A stretch of DNA of 64,000 nucleotides from Arthonia radiata (lineage: Eukaryota; Ascomycota; Arthoniomycetes; Arthoniales; Arthoniaceae), in NCBI GenBank assembly GCA_002989075.1, contig PSQN01000016.1:1593346-1657345 (forward strand), given 5' to 3'. The notes under the pieces were generated by a model. The model was not told the DNA's origin. It saw only the letters and a list, made by a program, of their open reading frames with translations, and searched no databases. This document shows, piece by piece, positions 52,679-64,000 of the stretch (the first letter of the stretch is position 1; every line of letters begins with the position of its first letter). The position numbers and the translations under genes were made by a program.

Positions 52679-55600
52679 ATGCTTTCCTTGATCCTGCGAT
52701 GGATGCTATTACTGATTACATGCGTACATGCCATCACGGATGGCCTGACTGATCTGGTGGTTTGGGACAAATACAGCTTGACAGTCAACGGATCACGTGT
52801 TTTTATATACTCGGCAGAGTTCCACTACCAGCGTCTCCCCATCCCGGAGCTATGGCTGGACGTCTTTCAGAAGTTCAGAGCTAACGGATTCAATGCTTTA
52901 AGGTGCGTAATATGACAAGCTCGGCTTTTGGTGGATCCTAAATCAAGTACGTGATGTTAGTGTATATTTCTTTTGGAGCTATCACTCTGCCGTGAAGGGT
53001 GTGTACGACTTCGAGACGGCTGGCCATGACGTTCAAAAGCTGTTTGACTACGCGCAACAAGCAGGCTTATACGTCATTGCAAGGTATGAATGCCTGCTCC
53101 AGACGTTGCATTGTAGATGTACTGAAAGAAATGAGGGCTGGTCCTTACGACAACGCTGAGACCAATGGGGGAGGACTTGCTCTGTATCTCAGCGATGGTA
53201 GTGGTGGAAAGCTGAGGACGAGCGATCAAACCTACTATGAAGCATGGCAGCCGTGGATTGCCAGCATTGGCCCCATCGTTGCCGCCAACTCCATCACGAA
53301 CGGAGGCCCAGTCATCCTTAATCAAGTCGAGAATGAGCTCCAAGAGACGAGGCACGAAGTCAACAATACCTTGGTGCTCTACATGGAGCAGCTTGAGCAA
53401 GCTTTCCGGGACGCAGGGGTGGTCGTGCCTTTCACTGGCAATGAAAAAGGTCAACGTTCTATGAGCTGGTCGACTGACTACCAAGACGTGGGCGGCTCAG
53501 TTAACGTCTACGGCCTCGACTCATATCCGGGCGGACTTAGTTGTACCAATCCAGACTCAGGCTTCAACTTAGTCCGCAACTATTATCAGTGGTTCCAGAA
53601 TTACAGCTTCACGCAGCCTGGGTATTTTCCTGAGTTTGAAGGTGGTTACTTCACGCCTTGGGGTGGCTCATTCTATGACGACTGCGCAGCTGAACTGGAC
53701 CCAAGCTTTCCCGACGTCTATTACAAGAACAATATTGGCCAGCGTGCGACGTTGCAGAATCTATACATGGCTTTTGGCGGAACGAATTGGGGACACTCTG
53801 CAGCACCTGTTGTGTATACTTCTTGTAAGTGAAAACGATCGACATGCTGGATTAAGCTCACCAGGTCAGACGACTACAGCGCGCCACTTCGCGAAACGAG
53901 ACAGATCCGGGACAAGCTCAGCCAGAACAAACTCATCGGGCTGTTCACGCGCGTCTCGAGTGATTTGTTGACTACTGATATGGAGGGCAATGGTACAGCT
54001 TATACATCAGATCCAGCGATCTTCACATGGTCGCTTCGCAACCCCGACACAGAAGCTGGCTTCTATATCCTTGAGCATGCGGACTCAAAGTCTCGTGCCT
54101 CGACTACTTTCGCACTCAATGTCAATACTTCTGCGGGACCTTTGACTCTATCTGATGTAAACTTGAACGGAAGGCAGAGCAAGATCGTGGTGACTGATTA
54201 CGCGCTCGGGCATGGCACTTTGCTCTACTGTACGGCTGACATTGCTACCTACGGAACCTTCGGTGACACCGATGTCGTCGTGGTATACGCGGAAACTGGC
54301 CAAACAAGCTCCTTTGCGTTCAAAGGAGACGATGTGCAGACTTTCCAGACGTTTGGAGCGCCCGCCAGCTTCAATTCTAGCATTTCGAACGGCACCACCC
54401 AGTATACTTACACACAGGGTAGTGGCACCTCGATCGTACAGTTTGCGGAAAACACGATGTTCTATCTACTAGACACCCGGACAGCATGGCGTTTCTGGGC
54501 ACCGTCTACGACAAACAACCTCCAAGCGGACGCATCACAACAAGTGTTTGTTCTTGGATCGTACCTCGTCCGAAGTGTCACTGTTCAAGATGTAACTGTG
54601 GCTCTTTCAGGCGACAACGATAACGCTACGACAATCGAGGTGTACGCAGGCTCTACAGCATCCGCCATCACATGGAACGGTCAGCCGATCTCAGTCACGA
54701 AGACCCCCTATGGCAGCCTGATAGGCGATATATCAGGCGCAGAGAATAGGGAAGTTAATTTGCCATCTCTCACAGGTTGGCAAGTGCGAGACTCTTTGCC
54801 CGAGATCGATCCCGCTTACGATGACTCGAAGTGGACTGTCTGTGACCGCACTTCGTCACTCAGTCCATCAGCGCCTCTCACGTACCCGGTGCTCTTCTCG
54901 TCCGACTATGGCTTCTACACTGGCATCAAAATTTATCGAGGAAGGTTCAGCGGAACGAATGTGACTGGCGCGAACCTGACTGCTCAAGGTGGCGTTGCGT
55001 TTGGGTGGAGCGTCTGGCTGAATGGTGAATTGATCTCTTCTAATCCTGGTAACGCATCTCTCGGCGTTTCATCCGCCATCTTGGACTTCAGCAATCAGAC
55101 ACTGGAAGAGGTGGACAATCTTCTGACCGTCGTGGTCGACTACACAGGTCATGACGAAACCTCAACTGGCTCTGGCGTGGAGAACCCACGTGGTCTGCAC
55201 GGCGCTTCTCTCACACCTGCACCATCCAACTTCACTTCTTGGCGTATCCAAGGGAATGCGGGCGGTGCCAGTGGCACGACAACACTTGACCCAGTGCGTG
55301 CGCCTATGAATGAAGGCGGTCTGCTCGCTGAACGTCAAGGCTGGCACCTTCCTGGCTACCCGGTTGCGGATGACACTAACTTTGGCCCCGGCGACCCGAC
55401 AGCTTCTCAAGCGAACGCAGGTGTGAGATTCTACGTCACGAACTTCACTTTGGCTCTCGACGCCGATCTTGATGTACCACTTGGCGTGCGACTGTCTTCT
55501 CTGACCCCGGCAAACACGTCAACCACGGAACATGACCAACGGAACCCGGTTCGTGTCCAGCTCTTCATCAACGGCTATCAGTATGGCAAATATGTCCCGC

Positions 55601-55836
55601 ATATTGGGCCGCAGACTGTGTTCCCCATCCCACCTGGCGTGATCAACAATATTGGGCAGAACACCATCGGCCTCACTGTGTGGAAGATGACTGACGGCGA
55701 GAGCACGGTATTAGATGCTGTTGAGCTCATCAGCTATGGTGCGTATACGAGCGGCTTTGAAGGCGGGTTTGCCCAAGATTGGGTCGGTAAAGGGTACCAG
55801 CCTGGATGGTCGAGCGACCGCTTACAGTATACATAA
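52679..55836 (+). CDS. Secreted beta-galactosidase, GH35
   Basis: Exons 52679-52902, 52961-53083, 53136-53824 and 53870-55836 give 1000 aa, the usual length of fungal LacA-type enzymes. It hydrolyses terminal beta-galactosides of plant polysaccharides outside the cell. A signal peptide (LRWMLLLITCVHA) precedes the GH35 start VWDKYSLTVNGSRVFIYSAE. The acid/base Glu is in AGPYDNAETNGGG; the nucleophile Glu is in YFPEFEGGYFTPWGG. Further landmarks are YMAFGGTNWGH, TSYDYSAP at the third junction, and C-terminal jelly-roll domains (YTGIKIYRGRF; VRVQLFINGYQYGKYVPHIG). All three introns are 45-58 bases, with phases that rebuild the family sequence. GPYDNAE has Asp where many relatives have Ile, Cys or Ala. 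Confidence 0.93.
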
Positions 55837-56502
55837 GCACGACTGATGACCGACGATGAACCGACATAGCAGCTGAGACTGTTCTCTCTTCTTCATGTCT
55901 GACACATGTCCACCCATCTGCTCTATCCGCATATTTGACCACCTCATGCCCACACCTGGTTGCTTGCCCACGTGCAATTTCCTTCGACACCTCTACGTCT
56001 TGGCTTGGCTCCTCACTTCACTGGGCGGTCCGCATTATGACGTCCCGACCGCTTTCCTCACCTCTCTCCGTTTGCTCACTCTGCTTCGAGTTTCCTAATG
56101 TACTAGCGCGATGAGCTCATCCCCGTGACAACCTCAACATTTTAAAAGCTCCTCCTCCTCTTCTTTTCCTTCCTCCTTCCTCTCTTCTTCTTCTCCACCC
56201 TCACCACATTCTCTTCACTCCAACCGTTCGTTACAAGTCGCTCACTCAAGTCATTCTCTTGTGAAGCTTCATTCTCTTCACGCTCCTTCAAATCCGCTCA
56301 CTTGAGCAGTTACGTTCTTTCCGACGTACGTCGTCATCTTCACCGATTCCGAACTCTCAACACCCTTCCACAAGTGTAAGTATAATCTCACCCCTTGACT
56401 CCTCAAAAGCTACAGTGTCCTGGCGGAATACCGTTTGCTCTGGCTGAAGCCTGAACCATCTTGAACATGACTAACGCCGTTCTGCAGCGTCAAGGAGATA
56501 CC
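55837..56502 (+). promoter_or_regulatory. CT-rich promoter and 5'UTR with intron before the secreted-protein gene
   Basis: A TTTTAAAA element (56140-56147) is followed by a nearly pure pyrimidine tract (56149-56199), a typical fungal core-promoter arrangement with transcription starting downstream of the CT stretch. A 5'UTR intron then fits well: donor GTAAGT at 56376, branch CTAAC at 56471-56475, acceptor CTGCAG ending at 56487. The leader would resume 15 bases before the ATG at 56503. Confidence 0.5.
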
Positions 56503-57425
56503 ATGGCTTAGCTATCAACCCTCCTTGGAGCCACCCTGGCAGTGGCCAATCTCGCTGGCACAGCTTTTGCTGGTTTCACTCCGGAGATTTGGGCCTTCGA
56601 GCCAGACATCAACGGTCCCAGGGGCGCCCCAATCCTCAACACCATGTGCACCACTCTGACGGTCCCGGCACTCCCTGCCACGCGCGGTCTTATCTTCTTC
56701 GGTGGCCTTGCCACTCGCGAGACAACCGAGGCCGGCAACTCTCTCAACGGCAACTTTCCTCAGTTCATCATCTCTGACGACATCAATGGAGAGTAAGTAC
56801 AGCCCTTTGTCTTTCGCCTGACATCTACTGACCGATTCGTGCAGTCTCTGCGGCGATGGTGGCGATACCCCAGATCGCTGGTGCGCGATGGCGTACACCT
56901 TGTCCGACGTGTACAGCCGTGGCGACCGCGGCACCTACCTCAACGAAGGCGACAATGTCACCTACTGCTACAACTACGATGGCCACAACACCACCCAGAT
57001 TGGCTGGATCAAGGAGACCGACACCTTCCTCGCCGCCATGACGTGGCCGACCGGGTCCGGCCGTGGATCTCTCTACCAGGTCGTAGTTGCCCTCCACCCA
57101 TTGCAGCTCCATCTCCACACATCCCAATCAGCTCAAACTTAATGCATCCACCATATCCACCATCTTCGCCACTATTGGCAACGGCTTCTACAGCGTCTTC
57201 GAATGGGTGACTCATCCGCTCCCCGGCGGTAATAGGCAAGACCAGCGCAGGTCAAACGTGATGGAGCACAAGATCAACAATGGAACGTTCCAAGCAAAGG
57301 AAAAACTTGCGCCGATGCAGCCGGATGTGGAAGAGATCGAGAGGCTGCGAAAGGATAAGCATGGGAAGGGCATGCTCGCCATGCCAGGCGGTGGGCATAA
57401 GAAGGGTGCTGAGGCGGAGCACTGA
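56503..57425 (+). pseudogene. Secreted protein gene with a stop at codon 3
   Basis: The frame ATG-GCT-TAG-CTA continues as a clear signal peptide (STLLGATLAVANLAGTAFAG) and then a secreted-type protein: GFTPEIWAFEPDINGPRGAP, the exon junction NGDLCGDGGDTPDRWCAMAY, and NVTYCYNYDGHNTTQIGW. Exons are 56503-56792, 56845-57079 and 57132-57425, and the introns (GTAAGT..CAG; GTCGTA..TCAG) keep frame throughout. Only the third codon is a stop, followed by CTA. The ancestral codon was probably CAG or AAG. With no other ATG before residue 47, the gene as it stands should not yield the secreted product unless the TAG is read through. It is otherwise undamaged, so the loss, if real, is recent. The C-terminal 70 residues (VMEHKINNGTFQAKEKLAP...) are hydrophilic. 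No family recognised. Confidence 0.55.
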
Positions 57426-57832
57426 GGGGTGCGTGGTAGGTTGCTTAGGGGCCAGTTGACAGAGGTGTTCCCGACTGACTGAGCAAAGATCCATCCTCGG
57501 TACCTTGATGAAGAGGAGTCACGGGCTCAGAGGGTTGCGTGTTGCTAGATGCTAAACGATCAAATGAATTGTGATCGTGTGAAGTTTCCACATCAGCTAT
57601 GTCGCGATATCAATATTTTCACCCTGCGCCGCTAGGTCGGTGGGTTTGTTTGGGGTGCCGTATGCATGCAATAACTTGCCCAGTACGCATTTTCACGTCT
57701 ATCAAATCGTCTTCATGCTAAGCTTTGTGGTGATGTCAAGCATCGTAGTGGGGCGCGCTAGTGAGCTGTCAGGAATGCGTTGACAACATGAGTATGCATC
57801 TTAGTAATTAAATAAACAGTCATTGAGGGAAG
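57426..57832. other. Intergenic, 407 bases
   Basis: Spacer before the maltase gene. It includes CGTAGTGGGGCG and an AT-rich stretch near 57800-57815. No gene seen. Confidence 0.4.
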
Positions 57833-59972
<2,140 letters not shown>

Positions 59973-60021
59973 GCTTTGGGTCATGCTTCTAAACGACTCC
60001 CGGTCCGGCGAAAATTGCTAG

Positions 60022-60214
60022 GAGTGGCGCAAGCGGGATGTGTAATATGTTCATGGCGCCGGGACTGAGCCTGATCGATGTGTTTGCGACTGAGGCACTG
60101 ATACCGCTGGCGAGCTTTAATATCGAGACGTACCCGAGCAAGGTTGTCGCGGAGCTGCCGATCATGCGGTATGCAGCTACAGGTGCGCCGTTTGGTACGC
60201 CGATCGCTGGTTGA
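60022..60214 (+). other. Possible alternative last exon of the maltase gene
   Basis: After a canonical intron (GTGAGC, branch-like TTCTAAAC, acceptor GCTAG; 59969-60021) the maltase frame would continue in phase for 64 codons with natural composition (SLIDVFATEALIPLASF, VVAELPIMRYAATGAP) to a TGA. I do not recognise the encoded piece, and it is not part of standard GH13 enzymes. Confidence 0.35.
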
Positions 60215-60306
60215 TGGGCGGTGCTGTTGATAAGTCGTGGCGTTTACCCCTGATAAATGACGATGCTTTGACCCTCTCATCTGGTGTGTGCCTTTCACTG
60301 CCTTCT

Positions 60307-61605
60307 TCAAGTCTTCGCAGGCATCACAACACCCCTGCACTTCCCAAACCCCACATACGCTCCCTCTTCCCCAGCCAACCCACCGAAAACGACTTCATCG
60401 CCATCTTCCAAAAACACCCTCTCCACACCACCCGGCAATCTCACCTTCTCCTTCCCGCCCTTGCTATTCTCCAGTAAACTCCCAAAACTCTCCTCCTCGG
60501 TCCCACTGATGGTCCCACTGCCCAGTAGATCCCCTACATTGACATTACACCCGCCCGCCGTCTGATGCGCCAGCATCTGGCTGAAGCTCCACAGCAAATT
60601 CTTCGCATTCGTCCTCGTGACCACGCGCTCAATTCCTTCCCCCTTCGGCTTGATTGCCGCCAGAAGTTCCATATCAAATACGTTCCTCCTGTTCCCCTCC
60701 CGCAGATATTCCAGCACCTCCACCCCGTCATTAATGATGCCCTCACACCCAAACGGCTCCAGCGCATCCATCAGCACGACCCACGGACTCACACTCGTCC
60801 CGAAATTCTTACTCGTAAACGGACCCAGCGGCACCGCTTCCCATGCCTGAAAGTCCCGGGCAGACCAATCATTCAGTAACACCACCCCGAACAAATGGTC
60901 CTTCGCTTCTTCTACAGCTATCGGCTCGCCCAGCTCCGATGACTTACAGAGAAAACACCCCAATTCGAGCTCGAAGTCCAGCTTCCTGCTCGGCGCGAAC
61001 ACGGGCTTCTTCACCTCCGCAGCGGGATCTTCCAGGATCTGCCCTTGGGGCCGCGTGACAGGCGTGCCCGACACTACCACAGATGACGCTCGCCCATGAT
61101 ATGCCACGGGCATATACCTATAATTCGGCTGCAGCGCGTTCTCCGGCCCGCGAAAGATGGTGCCGCAATGACGCGCATGGTGCATGCCCGCGTAGAAGTC
61201 CGCGTAGTCTTTGATCTCCATGGGGAGGTGGCAGGTCACCTCCGTCAGCGGAATGAGGCATTGTTTCTGGAGGGCGGTGTTGCGCTCGAGGATGTCGGGG
61301 TAGGGGCCAGAAGCCAGGAAGATGGATTGGATGTATTTGCGGAGGATTGCGTGGAGGGGGCGGCCGAGGGCGGCGAGAGGGTTGAGTGTGGGCGAGGAGA
61401 AGACGGTGGAGTGAGGTTGGAGGGGCGTGCAGGCGTTCAAGCCGGAGTGGGCGGTGAAGATTGAGAGGTCGAGGGCGTGGGCGCCGATGGCGATTGCGGG
61501 ACGAGGGGTGGAGGCGGTGGGGTGGGTTATTATGCCTAGGGGGAGGTTGTGGAGGGAGAAGGGGGAGGATGGGGGGATGGCGAGCCAGGAGTGAAGTGGA
61601 GCCAT
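60307..61605 (-). CDS. fahA: Fumarylacetoacetase
   Basis: A single exon of 432 aa. It is the last enzyme of tyrosine/phenylalanine and phenylacetate catabolism, splitting fumarylacetoacetate into fumarate and acetoacetate in the cytosol. The N-terminal FAA_hydrolase_N region includes HSWLAIPPSSPFSLHNLPLG. The catalytic domain has DYADFYAGMHHARHCGTIFR (catalytic His), YHGRASSVVVSGTPVTRPQG, KLDFELELGCFLC (metal-binding Glu), LLNDWSARDFQAWE (metal Asp), and LAHQTAGGCNVNVGDLLGSG. It is divergent from homogentisate dioxygenase across 990 bases, the same pairing as fahA-hmgA in Aspergillus. Local base composition is strongly pyrimidine-skewed on the plus strand at its C-terminal end. Confidence 0.95.
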   Translation of the reverse strand: MAPLHSWLAIPPSSPFSLHNLPLGIITHPTASTPRPAIAIGAHALDLSIFTAHSGLNACTPLQPHSTVFSSPTLNPLAALGRPLHAILRKYIQSIFLASGPYPDILERNTALQKQCLIPLTEVTCHLPMEIKDYADFYAGMHHARHCGTIFRGPENALQPNYRYMPVAYHGRASSVVVSGTPVTRPQGQILEDPAAEVKKPVFAPSRKLDFELELGCFLCKSSELGEPIAVEEAKDHLFGVVLLNDWSARDFQAWEAVPLGPFTSKNFGTSVSPWVVLMDALEPFGCEGIINDGVEVLEYLREGNRRNVFDMELLAAIKPKGEGIERVVTRTNAKNLLWSFSQMLAHQTAGGCNVNVGDLLGSGTISGTEEESFGSLLENSKGGKEKVRLPGGVERVFLEDGDEVVFGGLAGEEGAYVGFGKCRGVVMPAKT

Positions 61606-62595
61606 AGTGGAGGTGTATAGGAGTTAGGACTCTTCTTGGACTTAGTGCATCTTGATCCAAAGCAGACCGAGGGCTATGACGGTCACATTACTGGCTGGGA
61701 CCCATCGTCTTGAAGAGTGTATAGCATCTACAGGATTGTTTACGGCGAAGGCCATTCAGAGCTATGCCGGTACGACAGCTATGGATAGGGTCTGCGGCTT
61801 TGGCTCCGCGTTGTGAAGCGCGCGCTTCCGCGCCGCGCTCCGTTTCCGCGGCAACGGAATGTTTCCACTCAGCACCAGAGACAGCCCCTTCAACCGGGAA
61901 TTCGAATCTCGGATCGATACTCCGTAAGTGCAGAATCATCAAACTACCGTCTGTTCCATTGAGCAATGTAGGTTTGTGATAAGATCCGTTCAATAAGCGC
62001 AAGTCATGCTACAGGTAGGCCACGTGGACCAGTCGGAGCCCATAGCGTGGACGTTTATAGAATAGTAGAGCATGTGTGAATGATAGTAAAATGCTGAAGA
62101 CGGGAATCGGTACACACACTCCGCTGGCGAGCAGCCTCTCCAAGCTGTAATGGAAGGTAACAATCCGCGCCTTCCCGCTGAAGACGGAGCTTCCCCACGC
62201 TGAGCGCTGCACATCCTCAAGACCCCTCTTGTGAGATCTACGCCAGCTGCACAGCTTCCCTCTCATTCCGCTACCTATGCCTCATCTACCTCACGTGCAT
62301 CGACCTCACCTATCTCACCTCGACCTATTCCCTTCAGCACCGACACCTAAGCATCACAACCGCCGTCGCTTACTTTTATACGCACGCCAGAGCTTTGCGC
62401 AAGATCCGAAGACCAGACAAGAGGCTACTTGGTTGTGGCGCGGCTGGGCTAAACGCCGTATATCGATGCGTGGAGAGGATCTGGTGGCTGAGAACTTGGA
62501 AGAAGACCCTTAGGAAGAGCCGTATACCTGGACTGGTTCCGAGAGTGAGGACTTCGAATTTCCAGAGACTTCGCCGTACTGTTTCTGTGGCCCTG
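61606..62595. promoter_or_regulatory. Divergent promoter region fahA / hmgA
   Basis: 990 bases between the starts of two enzymes of the same pathway, expected to carry shared induction sites for phenylalanine, tyrosine or phenylacetate. An AT-rich stretch near 62050-62090 is seen. A plus-strand frame at 62277-62513 is open but has no motif. I could not define specific operators. Confidence 0.5.
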
Positions 62596-64000
62596 ATGCC
62601 CACAAGTACCTTTCCCACGACGGATGGCTATCGATACTTGACTGGATTGAGGAATTATCATCAGACGGAGGTAAGAGCCCTTGCACCGCTCATGATAGGG
62701 TTCGTTATATGGTCCCCAGTAGCTGAGGCGCCCGCGTGACCTTCAAGAGCTGAGCGCGGAACGGAAGAAGAGCATCGCACGCGCTGAAAAGCTAAACTTC
62801 TCCGTAGGCAGTCCCAGGAGCCCTCCCCCAATCCGCCAACAGTCCCCAAGGTGAGTCTCCAGCAGCTGACGCGCCGGCACTGCCTGCGAAAAGCTCTTCC
62901 AGACCCAATTCATACCCTGCATGGATGCTACGAATCCTGCTGACAGCTTGGCCCGCAGTCCCACCACTCGGCCTCTACAACGAGAAGCTTTCTGGCACAG
63001 CCTTTACAGCACCTCGCGCGGAGAACAAGCAGACGTGGCTTTATCGCATCCTGCCCGCATCAGCTCACAAGCCCTTCGAACCCCGCGAGTCGAAGACGTA
63101 CAACACGAACCCGGAGAACAAGCCACACGAGAAGATCTTCCAAATACCGAACCAGCTAAGATGGGACCCCTTCGACATGGACGAGAGCGTGGACTGGGTG
63201 CACTCTTTGAGGCTAGTCGCGGGTGCTGGTGATCCAACGATGAAGCAGGGACTGGGTTACTATATCTTCGCTGCTGGCAAGGACATGGACGCACACGAAA
63301 CCTTCTACTCCGCAGACGGCGACTTGCTGATTGTGCCACAGCACGGCGTACTGGACATTCAGACCGAGCTTGGCAAGCTTCTCGTGCGCCCCAACGAGAT
63401 CGCTGTCATCCCCCGAGGTATCAGGCATCGAGTCGCACTGCCAGAAGGGCCAGTAAGAGGCTATGTGCTAGAGCTGTATCAAGGCCACTTCGATCTTCCT
63501 GATCTTGGGCCTATTGGTAGTAATGGGCTCGCCAACGAGCGCGATTTCCAAGTGCCAGTTGCCCACTTCGAGGAAGACACGTCCAGTACATGGCACGTCT
63601 TAGCCAAATTCGGTGGTCACCTTTTCGCCGCGGAACAAGGTCACACGCCTTTCGATATCGTCGCATGGCACGGCACATACTATCCTTACAAGTACGACCT
63701 GGGCCGCTTCAATACGATGGGGACAGTCTCGTACGATCATCCTGACCCTTCCATCTACACAGTCCTCACCGCACAATCAGACCATGCAGGTACAGCCGTA
63801 GCAGATTTTGTCATCTTTCCACCACGCTGGCTCGTGGGTGAAGACACGTTCCGCCCGCCTTGGTACCACCGCAATACAATGTCGGAGTTCATGGGCTTGA
63901 TCCACGGCTCATACGACGCGAAGCAAGGCGGCGGCTTTCAACCTGCTGGCGCAAGCCTGCATAATTGCATGAGCGCGCACGGTCCGGATGCGAGCACTCA
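62596..64000 (+). CDS. hmgA: Homogentisate 1,2-dioxygenase, 3' end outside the window
   Basis: Exon 1 is 62596-62670 ([20 protein letters not shown], then YHQTE), ending at a GTAAGA donor in phase 0. The main exon is clear from about 62959 ([19 protein letters not shown]) to the window end. The enzyme opens the aromatic ring of homogentisate to maleylacetoacetate using Fe(II). The iron ligands are all visible: [12 protein letters not shown] (His and Glu) and SAHGPD (His), along with [10 protein letters not shown] and [12 protein letters not shown]. Between 62671 and 62958 one or two introns must be removed. The frame there also reads through ([13 protein letters not shown]), and I could not settle the junctions. 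The coding region is still open at 64000, about 50 residues or more before the expected end. Confidence 0.93.

Noticed and set aside
56467-56511. Upstream in-frame ATG (MTNAVLQRQGDTMA) for the secreted-protein gene
   Set aside because: It runs into the same TAG, and it overlaps a strong branch site (CTAAC) and acceptor (CTGCAG) of a 5'UTR intron, so it is probably not in the mature mRNA.
61860-61980. tRNA-like stretch on the minus strand (GCTCAATGG, TTCGAAT)
   Set aside because: A T-loop-like TTCGAAT with near-complementary flanks is present, but the arm has a mismatch, and no acceptor stem or proper anticodon arm can be folded around it by eye. Probably a palindromic coincidence.

Overview
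This is nuclear DNA of a filamentous ascomycete (Pezizomycotina; the gene families would fit a Dothideomycete, but the window cannot prove the class). The evidence is dense genes on both strands, short 45-65 bp GT..AG introns with CTAAC/CTGAC-like branch sites close to the acceptor, two Zn2Cys6 regulators, fungal housekeeping genes (ERB1, NAR1, RAD10, MED19, RIC1) and lineage-variable secreted proteins. No intact transposon, virus-like element, CRISPR array or confident tRNA was seen. Exon coordinates were worked out by eye from splice signals, reading phase and protein continuity.

Layout. 0-7.3 kb is an accessory block: two inhibitor-I78-like genes on the minus strand, then three tandem paralogues of a small secreted cysteine-rich protein with shared intron phases, each behind its own TATA box, then an F-box-like remnant. 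7.9-16.1 kb holds a disordered Q/H-rich protein, a PI-PLC X-domain protein, a degraded RPS11 fragment abutting RPB12, NAR1, and a single-pass membrane protein. 16.7-19.6 kb holds two paralogous membrane RING-H2 genes and a two-TM coiled-coil gene interrupted by one stop. 19.9-24.8 kb holds gluconokinase, an acyl-CoA dehydrogenase ending in the peroxisomal signal SRL, and a P450. After about 2 kb of empty DNA comes a CTF1/Far-type Zn2Cys6 regulator (26.85-29.85 kb) with a G-run-rich 3' end. 30-42.6 kb is mostly core genes: ERB1, RAD10/ERCC1, a small Zn2Cys6 factor, MED19, a medium-chain reductase and RIC1.

43.0-64.0 kb: a CYP504-type P450 (phenylacetate hydroxylase family), a DUF4470/TPR gene with frame breaks, and four related small minus-strand genes (48.3-51.7 kb; N-terminal coiled coil plus an aromatic-rich C-terminal motif, two of them apparently damaged). 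These are followed by a secreted GH35 beta-galactosidase, a secreted-protein gene with a stop at codon 3, a GH13 maltase with two tiny exons and an optional C-terminal exon, and the divergent pair fumarylacetoacetase / homogentisate 1,2-dioxygenase, the latter cut by the window end.

How the genes work together: CYP504, homogentisate dioxygenase and fumarylacetoacetase are three steps of one route (phenylacetate to homogentisate to fumarate plus acetoacetate), here spread over 21 kb. The acyl-CoA dehydrogenase, P450 and CTF1-type regulator are compatible with fatty-acid or cutin-monomer use. The most novel material is the trio of cysteine-rich secreted proteins and the coiled-coil/aromatic-motif family, neither of which I can match to a named family.
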